38,688 nt of DNA. It comes from a virus. Positions 37,935 to 38,688 of the stretch are shown piece after piece (position 1 is the stretch's first letter; each line of letters starts with the position of its first letter). Where the stretch lies: IMG/VR virus record IMGVR_UViG_3300024346_000198, positions 1-38,688 of that record. One strand, 5' to 3'. The notes beneath the pieces are model-generated. The model was not told the origin of the DNA. It made no database searches and was given only the letters and a program-made list of their open reading frames with translations. Made by a program: the position numbers and the translations under genes.

Positions 37935-38658
37935 ACATCAACCAAAAGGCGCAAGTGTTGTTTATTGGATACACAAGCCCGAACATACCGACATATTTAC
38001 ACAAGGCTATGTAGGCATTACAAACGGAAAAGCGCGGGAACGGTGGGCAGAACATAGAAGGTCATCACGCAAAAACCCCGATGTGCATTGCGTGGTAATT
38101 AACCATGCTATTCGCAAACATCGCGATTTAATCTATGAAGTGGTAGTAGTAGCCGATACCCGTGAATATTGCGAACGCATAGAAGGGTTGTTAAGACCTA
38201 CTAACAACATCGGTTACAACATAGCCCGCGGTGGTATGCCCGTTGATACCATGATGGGCGGCATAGCCAATAGGGAACGATGGATTAAATATTGGATAGA
38301 TAACCCCATTGAAGCGGCTAACCGTTGGTGGGATACAGAACGCGCATTGCTTAATAAACAAGCAATAGTACATCGCAGGGCAAGAAAGCCCAAGCCATTT
38401 ACAAAAGATAGAAAGCCGCACAAAGATAGCAATTCAAAGTGTACGGGTGTTACATGGTTTACTAAGTACAGTAAGTGGCGGGCGCAGATAGGCATAAGCC
38501 CTATTGTTATCACATTGGGTTACTTTGATACCAAAGAACAAGCGCAAAATGCCTACCTACAGGCTAAAGCCATATACAAATCGCATAAGCAAGGCAACAT
38601 AGAATTGCATCAAGCAATACGTCAAATTAAGGGCGATAATAGTGGACTTTTGTTTTAA
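37918..38658 (+). CDS. GIY-YIG homing endonuclease with AP2-type DNA-binding domain
   Basis: A 246-residue protein. The N-terminal GIY-YIG domain reads VVYWIHKPEHTDIFTQGYVG (about 14-33), with ITNGKARERWAEHRRS holding the catalytic Arg, and LRPTNNIGYNIARGGMP (about 92-108) carrying the conserved Asn. The C-terminal CTGVTWFTKYSKWRAQIGIS (about 174-193) and LGYFDTKEQAQNAYLQAKAI form an AP2-like domain. It is a free-standing homing endonuclease inserted between the HNH gene and the terminase region. The start overlaps the HNH gene by 17 bases; no better start is visible. Confidence 0.85.
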   Translation: MNIGHEHQPKGASVVYWIHKPEHTDIFTQGYVGITNGKARERWAEHRRSSRKNPDVHCVVINHAIRKHRDLIYEVVVVADTREYCERIEGLLRPTNNIGYNIARGGMPVDTMMGGIANRERWIKYWIDNPIEAANRWWDTERALLNKQAIVHRRARKPKPFTKDRKPHKDSNSKCTGVTWFTKYSKWRAQIGISPIVITLGYFDTKEQAQNAYLQAKAIYKSHKQGNIELHQAIRQIKGDNSGLLF

Positions 38659-38688
38659 AAAGTAAAATATTTTGGAACGGTTGAAAAG

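Noticed and set aside
1-38688. Integrase, attachment site, CI-type repressor or tRNA genes
   Set aside because: None of their motifs (tyrosine or serine recombinase signatures, long repressor, tRNA cloverleaf) could be found on either strand.

Overview
The window reads as an essentially complete genome of a tailed bacteriophage with a long non-contractile tail (siphovirus, HK97-type head), about 38.7 kb. It is densely packed: genes abut or overlap by ATGA/TAATG junctions, with few gaps over 100 bases. I see no integrase, excisionase, attachment site or tRNA gene, so it is probably strictly lytic, although it carries a small Cro-like regulator. The replication and recombination genes (YdaU/DUF1376-type initiator, Erf annealase, YqaJ exonuclease, YbcO-like nuclease) resemble those of phages of Gram-negative bacteria, especially Betaproteobacteria. 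GC is in the low-to-mid 40s by eye. A freshwater host such as Polynucleobacter or a relative is a guess from style and not something the sequence proves.

Layout. 77-9380 holds the packaging and head genes: small and large terminase, portal, prohead protease, two tandem major-capsid paralogs with a terminator between them, head-tail connectors, tail terminator and two tandem tail-tube paralogs. 9377-14862 holds a gp10-like protein, a tail assembly chaperone with a textbook -1 frameshift signal, the tape measure, two distal tail proteins and a GNAT acetyltransferase. 14865-25122 is the adsorption region: a gpJ-like tip protein, a collagen-like fibre, other fibre proteins, a LamG/SPRY fibre gene that an HNH homing endonuclease has split in two, and a fibre-assembly-like protein. 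25137-28629 carries a glycosyltransferase with TPR repeats, small membrane or secreted proteins, a holin-like protein and a GH24 lysozyme.

28621-30895 is transcribed leftward: a three-gene leader of very small proteins, then Erf annealase, YqaJ/lambda-type exonuclease, an SSB-like small protein and a winged-helix protein. A divergent control region at 30896-31021 separates this from the rightward early operon. That operon encodes a Cro-like regulator (probably leaderless), unknown small proteins, the replication initiator with iteron-like repeats inside its gene, a PD-(D/E)XK nuclease, small unknowns, an orphan SPPY-type DNA methyltransferase, the YbcO-like nuclease, a four-helix DUF5856-like protein, a terminase-associated HNH nuclease and a GIY-YIG homing endonuclease. 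If the genome is circular or circularly permuted, the last two lie just before the small terminase gene.

The control logic is the most unusual part. (1) The first genes of two oppositely oriented operons are preceded by the same leader: promoter, CATGCC, a hairpin whose stem sequence differs but still pairs, then an identical 18-base box. (2) A 16-bp palindrome GTTGCTA-N4-GCAAC lies over the regulator's own -10 box and again in front of the terminase operon, a candidate early/late switch. (3) Five 11-bp repeats, five 7-bp repeats and a perfect hairpin lie inside the initiator gene, a lambda-like origin candidate. (4) By eye, GATC and CCGG do not occur at all and AGCT occurs once, and Asp codons switch to GAC just where GAT would create GATC.
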